18,960 nt of DNA from Nanobdellota archaeon (GCA_030018575.1 JASEIA010000018.1:1-18960), one strand, 5' to 3'. Counted from the stretch's first letter, positions 6,841 to 14,093 are shown. Numbers and translations are program-made. Notes: generated from the letters alone by a model not told the origin.

Positions 6841-7182
6841 ATGAGCAAGGCAGAGGAAAAGAGGCCGTGGGGATTTTTTAAGGTGCTTGCATTGAACGAG
6901 AAATGCACTGTGAAGATAATTCACGTTGATGCAGGGCAGATATTGAGCAGGCAGTACCATAACAAGCGGGACGAGCTGTGGGTGATGCTTGACGGCACGC
7001 TTTGCGCTGAAGTGAACAACCTGGTTTTTTGCCCGAAGAAATACGAGGAGATCGTGATACCCAAAAAAGCCGTGCACAGGCTTTCCTCAGAGAAAGGAGG
7101 CGATGCGCTTGAAGTTTCTTTCGGCGAGTTTGACGAGAAGGATATAGTAAGGATTGAGGATGCTTACGGCAGGAAAAGCTGA
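6841..7182 (+). CDS. Mannose-6-phosphate isomerase type II-like cupin
   Basis: A 113-residue stand-alone cupin matching the C-terminal isomerase domain of bifunctional ManC/AlgA enzymes: KRPWGFFKVL at 7-16, a long strand, RQYHNKRDELWVMLDGTL at 37-54 with metal-binding His40 and Glu45, and KKAVHRLSS with His79, ending FGEFDEKDIVRIEDAYGR as in the family. The likely reaction is interconversion of mannose 6-phosphate and fructose 6-phosphate, supplying mannose for glycans or lipids. The nucleotidyltransferase half is absent, as in several archaeal single-domain versions. No sugar pathway neighbour is present, so a different sugar phosphate, or a non-enzymatic sugar-binding role, cannot be excluded. 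Confidence 0.85.
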   Translation: MSKAEEKRPWGFFKVLALNEKCTVKIIHVDAGQILSRQYHNKRDELWVMLDGTLCAEVNNLVFCPKKYEEIVIPKKAVHRLSSEKGGDALEVSFGEFDEKDIVRIEDAYGRKS

Positions 7183-7206
7183 ACTATATACTACAGCATA
7201 TAAACA

Positions 7207-7214
7207 TATATAAA
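7207..7214 (+). promoter_or_regulatory. TATA box of the metallophosphoesterase gene
   Basis: TATATAAA lies 53-60 nt before the ATG at 7267. Transcription would start near 7236, leaving a leader of about 30 nt that contains the SD site GAGGGG (7255-7260), 6 nt before the ATG. This gene therefore differs from its leaderless neighbours. Confidence 0.55.
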
Positions 7215-7266
7215 CCAAAAGAGAATACCTAATTACAGCCTGAAGAAGGCAAAAGAGGGGTATGAA

Positions 7267-9480
7267 ATGAGAAAAAGGGGCACTGCAAAAGAGGTTTCTA
7301 GAAAGGAAACAAAAGGCGCAACTCTCGACCAGAGAGTATCTGCCATGATTATAAGCGAGTATCCGCTTGACAGCATTCTGACAACTTCAAAAGAAATGCA
7401 GGAAGCAAGAAAGGGGCTTGTAGAATATGTGCAAGCTGCAAAGCCTGACGTGATATTCGTTGATGGGCTGTTCCAGAGAATGAAAGACATTGAAACATAC
7501 CGCCCCGAAGTAAGGGAAAGCAATCCCATTACAAACTTCATGGAACTGCCCTTTCATTATGCGTCAGAGCTCCTGAAAGAGATTCGCGCAGCAAGCCCCT
7601 CATCCAGAATACAATATGTTTTTTCTGACGCAGATGAGGAAAACCTGAGGGCGCTTACTGCTTACAGGGCTGAAAAAATCGCAAAAGACAACCAGGCAAA
7701 GGTTGCTGAGCGCAAGAAAGAGATAGCAAGGCTTAATTCCGAGATAAGGGATGCAAAAAAGGACGAAGGCTCAAAAAGAAAGGCCGCAAGCCTTGAGCAG
7801 AAAAAGACAAAGCTTGAAGCTGAAATCGGAAAGATGGAAAATGACCCGGAAGCCATATTGAAAAAGCCAAAAGCAGGCACGCACGGGATGATTGAATTCA
7901 TGAAAAGCACAACCCATGATTTTATTGAAAAGATAAAAAGCTTTGGCGTTGATGTTTCTCCGGGCGATGTTACGCTTGATATAAAAGGAAACTCTATCAG
8001 GTATGCGCACAGCTACGTGAAAAGCTCAAATGTGCCTTTGAAAAGCACGACAGGAAGGCTTATCGGAAAGATAAATGAAATGCAAAGAAGCGGGATTATA
8101 TTGCCGGATTTCGTAATTGAAAGCGGGCACCATGCAGAACCGATGATACATCCGCACAGGTACATTCCTGCAAAAGGGGAAATAATCCCTCCCCACAAAT
8201 ATTTCCTTGTTGCAGCAGGCATGGTTATGGAAGACCAGATTTTGCTTAAAGAGATTTGTGACAAGCAAGTCACTCCTGACTTGTTTCAAGGTAAGCAGGG
8301 CAGATTAGAAGCAGCGAAAAGGCAGGAAAAGAAAGCCCCCGCCTCAGGGATTTTATTGTTATGGAAAGATAAGGATGGTTTAAAGAAAGGCAAAGCCTAT
8401 TCTGTTGAACACCTTGCCAATGTGGGGGCAGAAAGAGTAAAGATGGAGAATATGGTATATGAAACATTCAATATTGTTTCAGATTCGCATGTTGGGAAAG
8501 GCGCAACGCATCACAGGATGCTAAGGGCTGCATTAAATCATGTGGAGAAAGGCATTGAAGAAAGGATAAAGCAAGGCAGGAGTGCGCCTATATTTGTAAA
8601 TCCAAATGAATCGCTACAGGGCTCAAATTACAGGACTTTCCATGTTGAAACTTCAAAGCCGATGACAGAAGAGGTTTTGGAAAGGCTAAAGGCAGAATCT
8701 ATAGAACTAAGGAAGAAAGGAATCTCTGATGCAGAAATTGACAGGTGGTACAGGGAGCAGGTAAGAGAGGTGCTTGACTGCACAAATGAAAACAGGATTA
8801 TAAACCAACTGGACAGGTATCATCACCTGTTTACTTCACCTGTAGTAAGGACGCTGGCAAATTCGCATTATGACATAGCAGCCATATTTACCGAAGCAAC
8901 GCACATACAGCACACGGTGGGCGAGTTTGGACTCACTGAAGTGGGGCTTGAAACTCTTCCTATCAAAGTGCTCGATAAGGCAATCAGGGCGCTTGAAAAA
9001 GACGGAAAGATTGCAATCAAAGAGAAAGAGCTTTTGAAAGGGCTTTACAGGAAGATAAAAATCTGCGAATCAGGCGGGAACGGCTACGACAAGTTTGTAA
9101 TGAACTTCGGGGACGTTTCTTATACTGTCGCTGCAGAGCACAAGCCAGGCAGCGCAGGGCCTAACTCCAACTTGCCGATGCTTCATGCCAAAAGAATAAA
9201 CTCTATGGAAGATACTGCTGAATTAAAGTTTGCAGGGCATCTTCATACAGCCTATTTTGTAATCCAGGGCAGGCTTGGAAAAAACAGCTGCGACTTTATA
9301 TACAAGGGAGCCACTTTCAGCGAATATGACGACTATGGCAAGGCAGGCGGATGGCCTCCGCCAGTAATAGGGTACATGAAAGCTGAAATTCCCATCAATA
9401 AAGGCGGAAAAGGCTCTGCAGGAGTGGAGTTTATCCTTTCAGACTACCTTGAGCCAAAGGTAAAAGAGATGGATTCATAA
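7267..9480 (+). CDS. Large protein with tandem metallophosphoesterase-like domains
   Basis: A 737-residue cytoplasmic protein. The C-terminal half carries calcineurin-type phosphoesterase landmarks: SDSHVG (Asp406, His408), FVNPNESLQGSNY in the place of GDxxQ, NSHYD (532-536, in place of GNH), EHKPG, and AGHLHT (His658, His660). The N-terminal half repeats the order weakly: ISEYPLDS for DxH, VIFVDGLFQ at 62-70, VFSDADEEN at 118-126 and SGHHAEP at 286-292, with a charged coiled coil inserted at about 137-192. The first half lacks several metal ligands and is probably structural or regulatory; this is inferred. The start is supported by SD GAGGGG 6 nt upstream. The substrate is unknown; nuclease, nucleotide or phosphoester activity are all possible. 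A T-rich terminator follows the stop. Confidence 0.75.
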   Translation: MRKRGTAKEVSRKETKGATLDQRVSAMIISEYPLDSILTTSKEMQEARKGLVEYVQAAKPDVIFVDGLFQRMKDIETYRPEVRESNPITNFMELPFHYASELLKEIRAASPSSRIQYVFSDADEENLRALTAYRAEKIAKDNQAKVAERKKEIARLNSEIRDAKKDEGSKRKAASLEQKKTKLEAEIGKMENDPEAILKKPKAGTHGMIEFMKSTTHDFIEKIKSFGVDVSPGDVTLDIKGNSIRYAHSYVKSSNVPLKSTTGRLIGKINEMQRSGIILPDFVIESGHHAEPMIHPHRYIPAKGEIIPPHKYFLVAAGMVMEDQILLKEICDKQVTPDLFQGKQGRLEAAKRQEKKAPASGILLLWKDKDGLKKGKAYSVEHLANVGAERVKMENMVYETFNIVSDSHVGKGATHHRMLRAALNHVEKGIEERIKQGRSAPIFVNPNESLQGSNYRTFHVETSKPMTEEVLERLKAESIELRKKGISDAEIDRWYREQVREVLDCTNENRIINQLDRYHHLFTSPVVRTLANSHYDIAAIFTEATHIQHTVGEFGLTEVGLETLPIKVLDKAIRALEKDGKIAIKEKELLKGLYRKIKICESGGNGYDKFVMNFGDVSYTVAAEHKPGSAGPNSNLPMLHAKRINSMEDTAELKFAGHLHTAYFVIQGRLGKNSCDFIYKGATFSEYDDYGKAGGWPPPVIGYMKAEIPINKGGKGSAGVEFILSDYLEPKVKEMDS

Positions 9481-9486
9481 TTCTGA

Positions 9487-9507
9487 CTTTTATTTTTTTC
9501 TTTTTTA
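9487..9507 (+). terminator. Oligo-T terminator after the phosphoesterase gene
   Basis: Starting 7 nt after the TAA at 9480, this is nearly all T with runs of seven and six, a typical archaeal intrinsic termination signal. The next gene is convergent, so a terminator is expected here. Confidence 0.6.
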
Positions 9508-9552
9508 ATAGTTCTTAAGCAGATAATATAAAAGATAGAATTTTAAAAAAGA

Positions 9553-9633
9553 AAATAAAGATTAAAGAGGGGCATCGCCTATCCCATCCGCAGCAAGCTA
9601 TTGGGTATTACGGCGATGCGAATTGAAATAACG
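9553..9633 (-). repeat. 81-nt hairpin repeat, solo copy
   Basis: This matches 18794-18874 at 80 of 81 positions (T9601 versus C18842). It folds as a long imperfect hairpin: GCATCGCC (9572-9579) with GGCGATGC (9612-9619), then CCCA (9583-9586) with TGGG (9602-9605), then AGC/GCT closing an AA loop. In the other copy the minus-strand stop codon of an edge-truncated gene lies inside this hairpin. Here the reading frame continues only a few codons into unique sequence before a TAG, so no gene accompanies it. The organisation suggests the right end of an IS200/IS605-like or TnpB-type element; this is inference. Confidence 0.8.
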
Positions 9634-9667
9634 AATGTGATAGCTACAATGGGATGCATACCTTACT

Positions 9668-9684
9668 TCCATTTTAAAAATGGA
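9668..9684. other. Perfect short palindrome, terminator-like
   Basis: TCCATTTT and AAAATGGA pair perfectly around a single A. Ten nucleotides further on the plus strand comes CTTTTT (9693-9698). A hairpin before a T run would act as a terminator in bacteria; in this archaeal setting it may be part of the small mobile-element relic between 9553 and about 9743. Confidence 0.4.
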
Positions 9685-9702
9685 GATTGTATCTTTTTAT
9701 TA

Positions 9703-9743
9703 AACTACCGCAGCAAGCTGTCGGGGTATTAAACCCAGACGGG
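9703..9743 (-). repeat. Diverged hairpin related to the 81-nt repeat
   Basis: CCGCAGCAAGCT at 9708-9719 is identical to 9588-9599 inside the 81-nt repeat, and GTCGGGGTATTA after it resembles ATTGGGTATTA there. It forms its own hairpin, CCG-CAGC / GCTG-CGG with one bulged T and loop AA. Two related but non-identical hairpins at the two ends of a short segment are what left and right ends of IS200/IS605-type elements look like. On the minus strand TATTTTTTATT (9744-9755) could also end EF-2 transcripts. Confidence 0.5.
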
Positions 9744-9758
9744 AATAAAAAATAGGAA

Positions 9759-11930
9759 TTACCTCAGCAATTCCATTCCTTTTCTCTGCCTGATTGAATT
9801 AATCACTTTCATCTGCAAGGACTCCGGAAGCTTCTCGAACTTCTGGTCCTGGATTGAGCTTGAGCCCCTTCCTGAAGTTGCGCTCCTCAGGTCCGAGCTC
9901 CAGCCGATTAATTCAGCGACAGGCATTGCAGCCTTTACAACAAGGTGCTCGCCCTGCTGCTCCATTGAAATCAGCTGCCCTCTCTTGTTCTGGACAAGCT
10001 TTGACATGTCTCCCATGGAATCTGCAGGCGATTCAATCTGCATTATCTGGATTGGCTCCAAAAGCACAGCCTTTGCATCCATGATGGCAGCCCTGACGCC
10101 TTCCCTTACAGCGGGGTACATCTGCGCAGGGCCCCTGTGTATTGCGTCTTCGTGCAGCTTGCAGTCCATCAGCCTTACTTTCATCTTGGTGCAAGACTCT
10201 CCCGCCAATCCGCCTGCGTCGCATACCTGCTCAAACCCGTCCTGCACAAGCCCTATAATTTCCCCAATCTGGACAATTCCCCTTGTGTCATCAACAAGCA
10301 TGTTGCCCCTGTAGATTTCAGAGACATTTTTTGAGTCTTTTGCAGAATACCCAAGCTCAACAAATTTATTAAAAATTGCCGTGTCCTTTTTCCTTAATCT
10401 CATTTCAGGTATTTCCCCTGCCTTGATTGCCGCAAACACATTGTCTTCCATAGGCTCAACAATGAAAAACAGCCTGTTGTGCTTGTTTGGGGTTTTTCCC
10501 TCAAACTGGCCTGACTGCTTCTGCACAGTTTCCCTGTAAACAACAATTGGAGGAGATGTAATGACATCCATGCCCCTTTCTGTCCTCATTCTGTTCTCGA
10601 CAATTTCAAGGTGCAATTCACCCATTCCGCTGATAAGGTTTTCGCCTGTCTCTTCATTGATTTCAATCTTGATTGTTGAGTCTTCCTTGCCAACTGCTTT
10701 AAGAACTTCAACAAGCTTTGGCAGGTCAGCCGGATTCTTCGGCCTTATTGATTTTGTAATTACAGGCTCGAAAATGTGCTTGATTGCCTCGAAAGGCTCC
10801 ATGGGCTCTGAAGAAACAGTTTCTCCTGTGAATACGCCTTTTAACCCCACTAACCCGATGATATTTCCGCATGGAATTGAATTCAGGGTCGTTCTCAACG
10901 CGCCCTTATATACAGATACCTGCTGCAATCTGACTTCCTTCTTTGCCATGTTCAGGTAAACTTCCTTTCCTGCTGCAACAGTGCCTGAAAACAGCCTGCC
11001 TGCGCAGATTTCCCCTGCATGCTTGTCAATAACTATTTTTGTAGCGACAAACGCAATAGGCCCGTTCGGGTCGCAGTTTACCAGCGCTTTTCCCATTGGA
11101 GAATCCAAATCACCATGCCACAACTTGGGAACCCTGTATGCCTGCGCATCCCTCGGGTTAAGATGGTGCTTTACAACCATGTTAAGCACTATCTTGTGAA
11201 GAGGGGCTTTCTTTGCCAATTCCTTGCAGCCTTCCTCAACGCCGTATGCATCTATGATGTCCTTGAATTTTAATCCTGACTTCTGCATATAGGGGAAGTT
11301 CAATGCCCACTTGTGAAATGCCGAGCCAAAGGCAACTGAGCCCTGCTCAACGCTTACTTTCCACTTCTGCTTGAATTCCTCAGGAGCAATCATCTCAATA
11401 AGCCTGTTAACTTCAGTGATTATCGAAACAAACTTCTGCTGCATCAGCTCGGGAGTGAGTTTTACTTCCTTGATTAATCTGTCAACCTTGTTTATGAATA
11501 GAATAGGCTTGACTCTCTCCCTCAAAGCCTGCCTTAACACTGTCTCTGTCTGCGGCATTATGCCTTCAACTGCGCAGCAAAGGACAATGGCTCCGTCAAC
11601 AGCCCTCATGGCCCTTGTGACGTCTCCGCCAAAGTCAACGTGCCCCGGGGTGTCAATCAAGTTTATAAGGAATTCTTCACCGCCTGACTCATGAACCATT
11701 GAAACATTTGCAGCGTCTATTGTAATTCCCCTTTCTTTTTCATCCTCATGGAAGTCTAATGCGCAAGCCTTTCCTGCAAGCTCCTCGGAGAGCATTCCTG
11801 CGCCTGCAAGAAGGTTGTCACTGAAAGTCGTCTTTCCATGATCAATGTGCGCTGCAATCCCTATGTTTCGGATATGCTGGATATTGCCTACCAGTCTTTG
11901 AATCTTGTCTATCTGCTTTTCTTCTGCCAT
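9759..11930 (-). CDS. fusA: Translation elongation factor 2 (aEF-2)
   Basis: A 723-residue GTPase that drives ribosomal translocation. G-domain motifs are AHIDHGKTT (G1), RGITI (G2), DTPGHVDFGG (G3) and NKVD (G4); domains II-V follow at normal length, with GELHLEI and the C-terminal SPADSMGDM region intact. His598 in LHEDAIHRGPAQ is the site converted to diphthamide, so the diphthamide pathway is expected in this organism. The ATG at 11937-11939 is in frame, but I chose the ATG at 11930 because GAGGAG (minus strand, 11940-11945) is 9 nt upstream of it and it gives the usual MAEEKQ start. The promoter box GTTTAAAAA (minus, 11979-11987) lies within the 3' end of the upstream Bro-N gene. EF-2 stands apart from ribosomal protein genes here. 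Confidence 0.97.
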   Translation of the reverse strand: MAEEKQIDKIQRLVGNIQHIRNIGIAAHIDHGKTTFSDNLLAGAGMLSEELAGKACALDFHEDEKERGITIDAANVSMVHESGGEEFLINLIDTPGHVDFGGDVTRAMRAVDGAIVLCCAVEGIMPQTETVLRQALRERVKPILFINKVDRLIKEVKLTPELMQQKFVSIITEVNRLIEMIAPEEFKQKWKVSVEQGSVAFGSAFHKWALNFPYMQKSGLKFKDIIDAYGVEEGCKELAKKAPLHKIVLNMVVKHHLNPRDAQAYRVPKLWHGDLDSPMGKALVNCDPNGPIAFVATKIVIDKHAGEICAGRLFSGTVAAGKEVYLNMAKKEVRLQQVSVYKGALRTTLNSIPCGNIIGLVGLKGVFTGETVSSEPMEPFEAIKHIFEPVITKSIRPKNPADLPKLVEVLKAVGKEDSTIKIEINEETGENLISGMGELHLEIVENRMRTERGMDVITSPPIVVYRETVQKQSGQFEGKTPNKHNRLFFIVEPMEDNVFAAIKAGEIPEMRLRKKDTAIFNKFVELGYSAKDSKNVSEIYRGNMLVDDTRGIVQIGEIIGLVQDGFEQVCDAGGLAGESCTKMKVRLMDCKLHEDAIHRGPAQMYPAVREGVRAAIMDAKAVLLEPIQIMQIESPADSMGDMSKLVQNKRGQLISMEQQGEHLVVKAAMPVAELIGWSSDLRSATSGRGSSSIQDQKFEKLPESLQMKVINSIRQRKGMELLR

Positions 11931-11978
11931 TTTTAGCATCTCCTCGTGGATTAGATTAAGAAGGATAAAGCCCTTCCC

Positions 11979-11987
11979 TTTTTAAAC
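11979..11987 (-). promoter_or_regulatory. TATA box of EF-2
   Basis: GTTTAAAAA on the minus strand lies 49-57 nt before the chosen ATG, giving a leader of roughly 25 nt that carries the SD GAGGAG. It overlaps the stop codon of the Bro-N gene (11982-11984). Confidence 0.5.
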
Positions 11988-12794
11988 ATTTCTATTGAAA
12001 ATCAGAATTTGAGAAGGGAAAAAGGCAGCCGGAAGCTCATTTTGAAAGCCCAAAATGGCCCCGCCCTCCTTTGCCGCTTCCTTATTTCCAATAAAACCTT
12101 GTGCATCATTGTCTTTCGCAATTCTTGTAGTGGATGCCTCGCCGAGCATGGTAAAAATCAGCTCCAAATCGTCCATGTGATCCCGCAGGTTTTCATTTTT
12201 CAAGCCCTTAAAAATCTTGTATTCAGAAGGCGTCATGCCAAAAGTAGCTTTTGATATTTCAGCAGTCAAAATTGCATACTCCCTTTCTGAAAGCACGCCC
12301 CTTTTCTTCCATTCATCTGTTAATTCATCCCGTATGACAATGCCCCTGACCCTTTTCTCAATCCAATCCTCTGAATAGCCTTTTGCCTTGTATATCTCTT
12401 TCATGCGCCTTTGTGCAAGCTCGGGATTCTCAATTTCCTGCACCCTTTCATAGCCTACCTGTGCAAGCCATTCCTTAAATGGCTCTGCTTTTTTAGAAGG
12501 GATAGACTGGATAATCCTGAACATATTTTTAGTGGTGGCGCAGTCTGTAAGGTAATATTTGCCGTCAGGAGACATCAATTTCAGTTGTCCGATTTTTGCG
12601 GACAACTCAAATCCTTCTTCAATAAGCCTCTTTTTCAGGTCAGACCAGTATTTTCTGGCCCTTCCTGTTTCTGTCAATACCTCAATAATATCAACTACCG
12701 AGAACCACCATTCATCATTAAACCACAACCTCCTTATTTTCCTGCCTTGGAATACAACTAAGGCAGTTTCAGGATTTGAGATGTCGTTTGCCAT
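11982..12794 (-). CDS. Bro-N / DinD-like protein (phage antirepressor-type)
   Basis: A 270-residue protein with an N-terminal Bro-N-like domain (about 10-115: ALVVFQGRKIRRLWFNDEWWFSVVDI, then LKLMSPDGKYYLTDCAT and the PSKKAEPFKEWLAQVG motif) and a DinD-type C-terminal part (EDWIEKRVRGIVIRDELTDEWKKRG, LTAEISKATFGMTPSEYKIFKGL, RDHMDDLELIFTMLGEASTT). Such proteins are common in bacteria, archaea and viruses as DNA-damage-inducible or antirepressor-like proteins; the biochemical role is unknown. The last 25 residues (LGFQNELPAAFFPSQIL...) do not look like the basic GNARKELE-type tail I expect after EAAKEGG, so the 3' end may be altered. It starts behind a TATA box with a dyad over the expected transcription start. 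Confidence 0.82.
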   Translation of the reverse strand: MANDISNPETALVVFQGRKIRRLWFNDEWWFSVVDIIEVLTETGRARKYWSDLKKRLIEEGFELSAKIGQLKLMSPDGKYYLTDCATTKNMFRIIQSIPSKKAEPFKEWLAQVGYERVQEIENPELAQRRMKEIYKAKGYSEDWIEKRVRGIVIRDELTDEWKKRGVLSEREYAILTAEISKATFGMTPSEYKIFKGLKNENLRDHMDDLELIFTMLGEASTTRIAKDNDAQGFIGNKEAAKEGGAILGFQNELPAAFFPSQILIFNRNV

Positions 12795-12837
12795 TTTTGT
12801 AAAATCTCTATTTAGCTCTTATCTTGCCTTTAAGCTC

Positions 12838-12873
12838 CAATTTACTACTAATTAGCAAATTGAGTCTTATAAA
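12838..12873 (-). promoter_or_regulatory. TATA box and operator-like dyad of the Bro-N gene
   Basis: The minus-strand TATA box is TTTATAA (12867-12873). Just downstream, over the expected transcription start, lies a dyad: CAATTT (12838-12843) and AAATTG (12857-12862) around the palindrome CTAATTAG (12848-12855). A symmetric site at this position fits a repressor operator. The leader to ATG 12794 is about 50 nt and has no clear SD. Confidence 0.42.
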
Positions 12874-12956
12874 CATTCCGCCTGCTTTCTGGATGGCAAG
12901 TGGTCAAACGACGGAAACCCCCGCCTCCTTGCAATTCGGACAAATAGAGCCTCTGT

Positions 12957-12976
12957 CACTTCGTTGCGCTACGTTC
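12957..12976. repeat. Short GC-rich dispersed repeat, copy B
   Basis: CACTTCGTTGCGCTACGTTC is 17/20 identical to 560-579. It directly precedes the three-hairpin repeat at 12982-13035. Confidence 0.4.
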
Positions 12977-12981
12977 CGAGA

Positions 12982-13035
12982 TGCTTGAAAACGCAAAGCG
13001 TTTTCGGCATGCCGAAACTCTGCGAGTTTCCAGCA
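12982..13035. repeat. Three-hairpin palindromic repeat, copy 1
   Basis: Hairpin 1 is GAAAACGC (12987-12994) / GCGTTTTC (12998-13005) with loop AAA. The centre is the perfect palindrome TTTCGGCATGCCGAAA (13002-13017). Hairpin 2 is GAAACTC (13014-13020) / GAGTTTC (13024-13030) with loop TGC. TGCT (12982-12985) and AGCA (13032-13035) could close the whole as a cloverleaf. The same architecture, with different paired bases, occurs at 14044-14093. It lies in the 335-nt gap between the Bro-N gene and the histidine phosphatase gene; the rest of that gap holds the ORF remnant and the Bro-N promoter. Confidence 0.65.
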
Positions 13036-13129
13036 CTTCCTTTGTTTCACTCGGGAGACTGCGGCGGAATGAATATTGCTAAGAATTTATGCCTTCGGCT
13101 ATATTTCGAAAAAGGGGGCAATAATAGCG

Positions 13130-13927
13130 CTATGCCATCGGCATGAAAGGAGCGTGCTCCATTCCAGCCAAATGCCCTGCATCATTCTCGCATACAGGAA
13201 ACCAGCCATTTTCAGTGTATTCAAATCTCGTGATTCCTGTGTTGTGCATTCTTGCCCTGTAAGCCATCTCAGGCGAAAAGCCCATTATCTTCCTTGCAAG
13301 GCACTTGATTGCCATTGCGTGGCTGAACACTGCAATTGTTGCATTGTCCTTGCTGGTGCTTAGCATTGTACCTTTTGTAAGCTTGTATAAATCAGAGATA
13401 ATACTGGCGGCCTTTATTTTCTTTACTATCTTGCTCTCAAGCACTTTTTCTGCCTTCCTTGCTATCTCATTGTCAAAAAGCAGCGCAGGAAGGGGAAACA
13501 GGTAAAGCTTAACAAAGCCGTACATCCTTTCCTCAACCATCTTCATTGACTCGCCGTTGGGAGGGCAGAAATTGTATGCGTCCTTTTTTAGCCGCTCCCT
13601 GACTTCAGGGGTATAAACTTCGTTCCTTAGCTTTCCTTCCCAGTCTCCATGCGACTGCTCAACAAGCTCTTCAAGGCGCATAATGCTGTGCTCCTGAATG
13701 CCTGTTTTTTCGCAGGCAATCCTGGCTGTTTCATAAGCCCTTATCAGCGGCGAAGAATAAACAGCGCCAAACTTTATGCCTTCTGCAAGAAGCCTTTCCC
13801 CCAGCTTTTCAGCCTGCATCACTCCCCTCTCAGAAAGTTTCACATTAGCCCCCCTTCCCTGGATTATATGCGGCGTATTGTTCATCTCGCTTTCAGCGTG
13901 GCGTATGAAATAGATGTCAAGCTTCAT
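13130..13927 (-). CDS. Histidine phosphatase superfamily protein (phosphoglycerate mutase-like)
   Basis: A 265-residue cytoplasmic enzyme of the branch-1 histidine phosphatase family. The phosphohistidine motif is RHAES at 9-13 (His10, with Ala in place of the commoner Gly). SSPLIRAYETA at 58-68 provides the conserved Arg63, EELVEQSHGDWEGK at 86-99 the conserved acid, PPNGES at 122-127 the substrate loop, and VFSHAMAIK at 200-208 the second catalytic His203. A helical insert of about 45 residues (150-195) before the last motif makes it longer than small phosphatases and may form a lid. Substrate could be a sugar phosphate or nucleotide; mutase activity is less likely without context. TATATAAA (minus, 13951-13958) lies 24-31 nt before the ATG, so the mRNA is leaderless. 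Confidence 0.88.
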   Translation of the reverse strand: MKLDIYFIRHAESEMNNTPHIIQGRGANVKLSERGVMQAEKLGERLLAEGIKFGAVYSSPLIRAYETARIACEKTGIQEHSIMRLEELVEQSHGDWEGKLRNEVYTPEVRERLKKDAYNFCPPNGESMKMVEERMYGFVKLYLFPLPALLFDNEIARKAEKVLESKIVKKIKAASIISDLYKLTKGTMLSTSKDNATIAVFSHAMAIKCLARKIMGFSPEMAYRARMHNTGITRFEYTENGWFPVCENDAGHLAGMEHAPFMPMA

Positions 13928-13981
13928 AAGGTGAAAGTATTTGCTTATTGTTTATATAGTTTTGCAAGAAAGAAAAGGAGG

Positions 13982-13997
13982 TTGGGGAGCGCCCCAA
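13982..13997. other. GC-rich hairpin
   Basis: TTGGGG and CCCCAA pair around AGCG. It lies in the 223-nt gap between the divergent histidine phosphatase and helicase genes, 47 nt before the second three-hairpin repeat, and is probably part of the same repeat cluster. Confidence 0.4.
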
Positions 13998-14043
13998 ACC
14001 CCTGTTTTCCTCATTTTTGTTTTTCCAATAATTCTGAAAACAC

Positions 14044-14093
14044 TCGAAAATGTGTGCATTTTCGGGTGTCCGAAAATCTTTCGGGATTTTCGA
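14044..14093. repeat. Three-hairpin palindromic repeat, copy 2
   Basis: Hairpin 1 is CGAAAATG (14045-14052) / CATTTTCG (14057-14064) with loop TGTG. The centre is CGGGTGTCCG (14063-14072). Hairpin 2 is CGAAAATC (14071-14078) / GATTTTCG (14085-14092) with a 6-nt loop. Compared with 12982-13035 the order GAAA-stem, CGG-N4-CCG, GAAA-stem is the same while the variable stem bases differ in a paired manner. TCGAAAA (14044-14050) can alternatively pair with TTTTCGA (14087-14093). Confidence 0.6.

Larger units (their letters stand above)
12904..13050 (-). pseudogene. ORF remnant ending in a zinc-knuckle-like CPNC
   Basis: The minus strand is open from 13086 to TGA at 12904-12906, with a possible GTG start at 13050. 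It ends RGSICPNCKEAGVSVV, which looks like the tail of a zinc-ribbon protein, but the upstream part is simply the palindromic repeat read through (ENALRFQASRNVAQRSD). No SD or TATA box fits. I read it as a gene fragment joined to a repeat, not an expressed protein. Confidence 0.3.

Noticed and set aside
9553..9743. CRISPR array
   Set aside because: Only two related units exist here, at non-uniform spacing and with diverged sequence, and no cas gene is nearby.
12982..13035. Cloverleaf-like fold considered as a tRNA gene
   Set aside because: There is no T-loop GTTCRA, no acceptor stem of 7 pairs and no plausible anticodon arm; the palindromes recur at 14044-14093 as a repeat.
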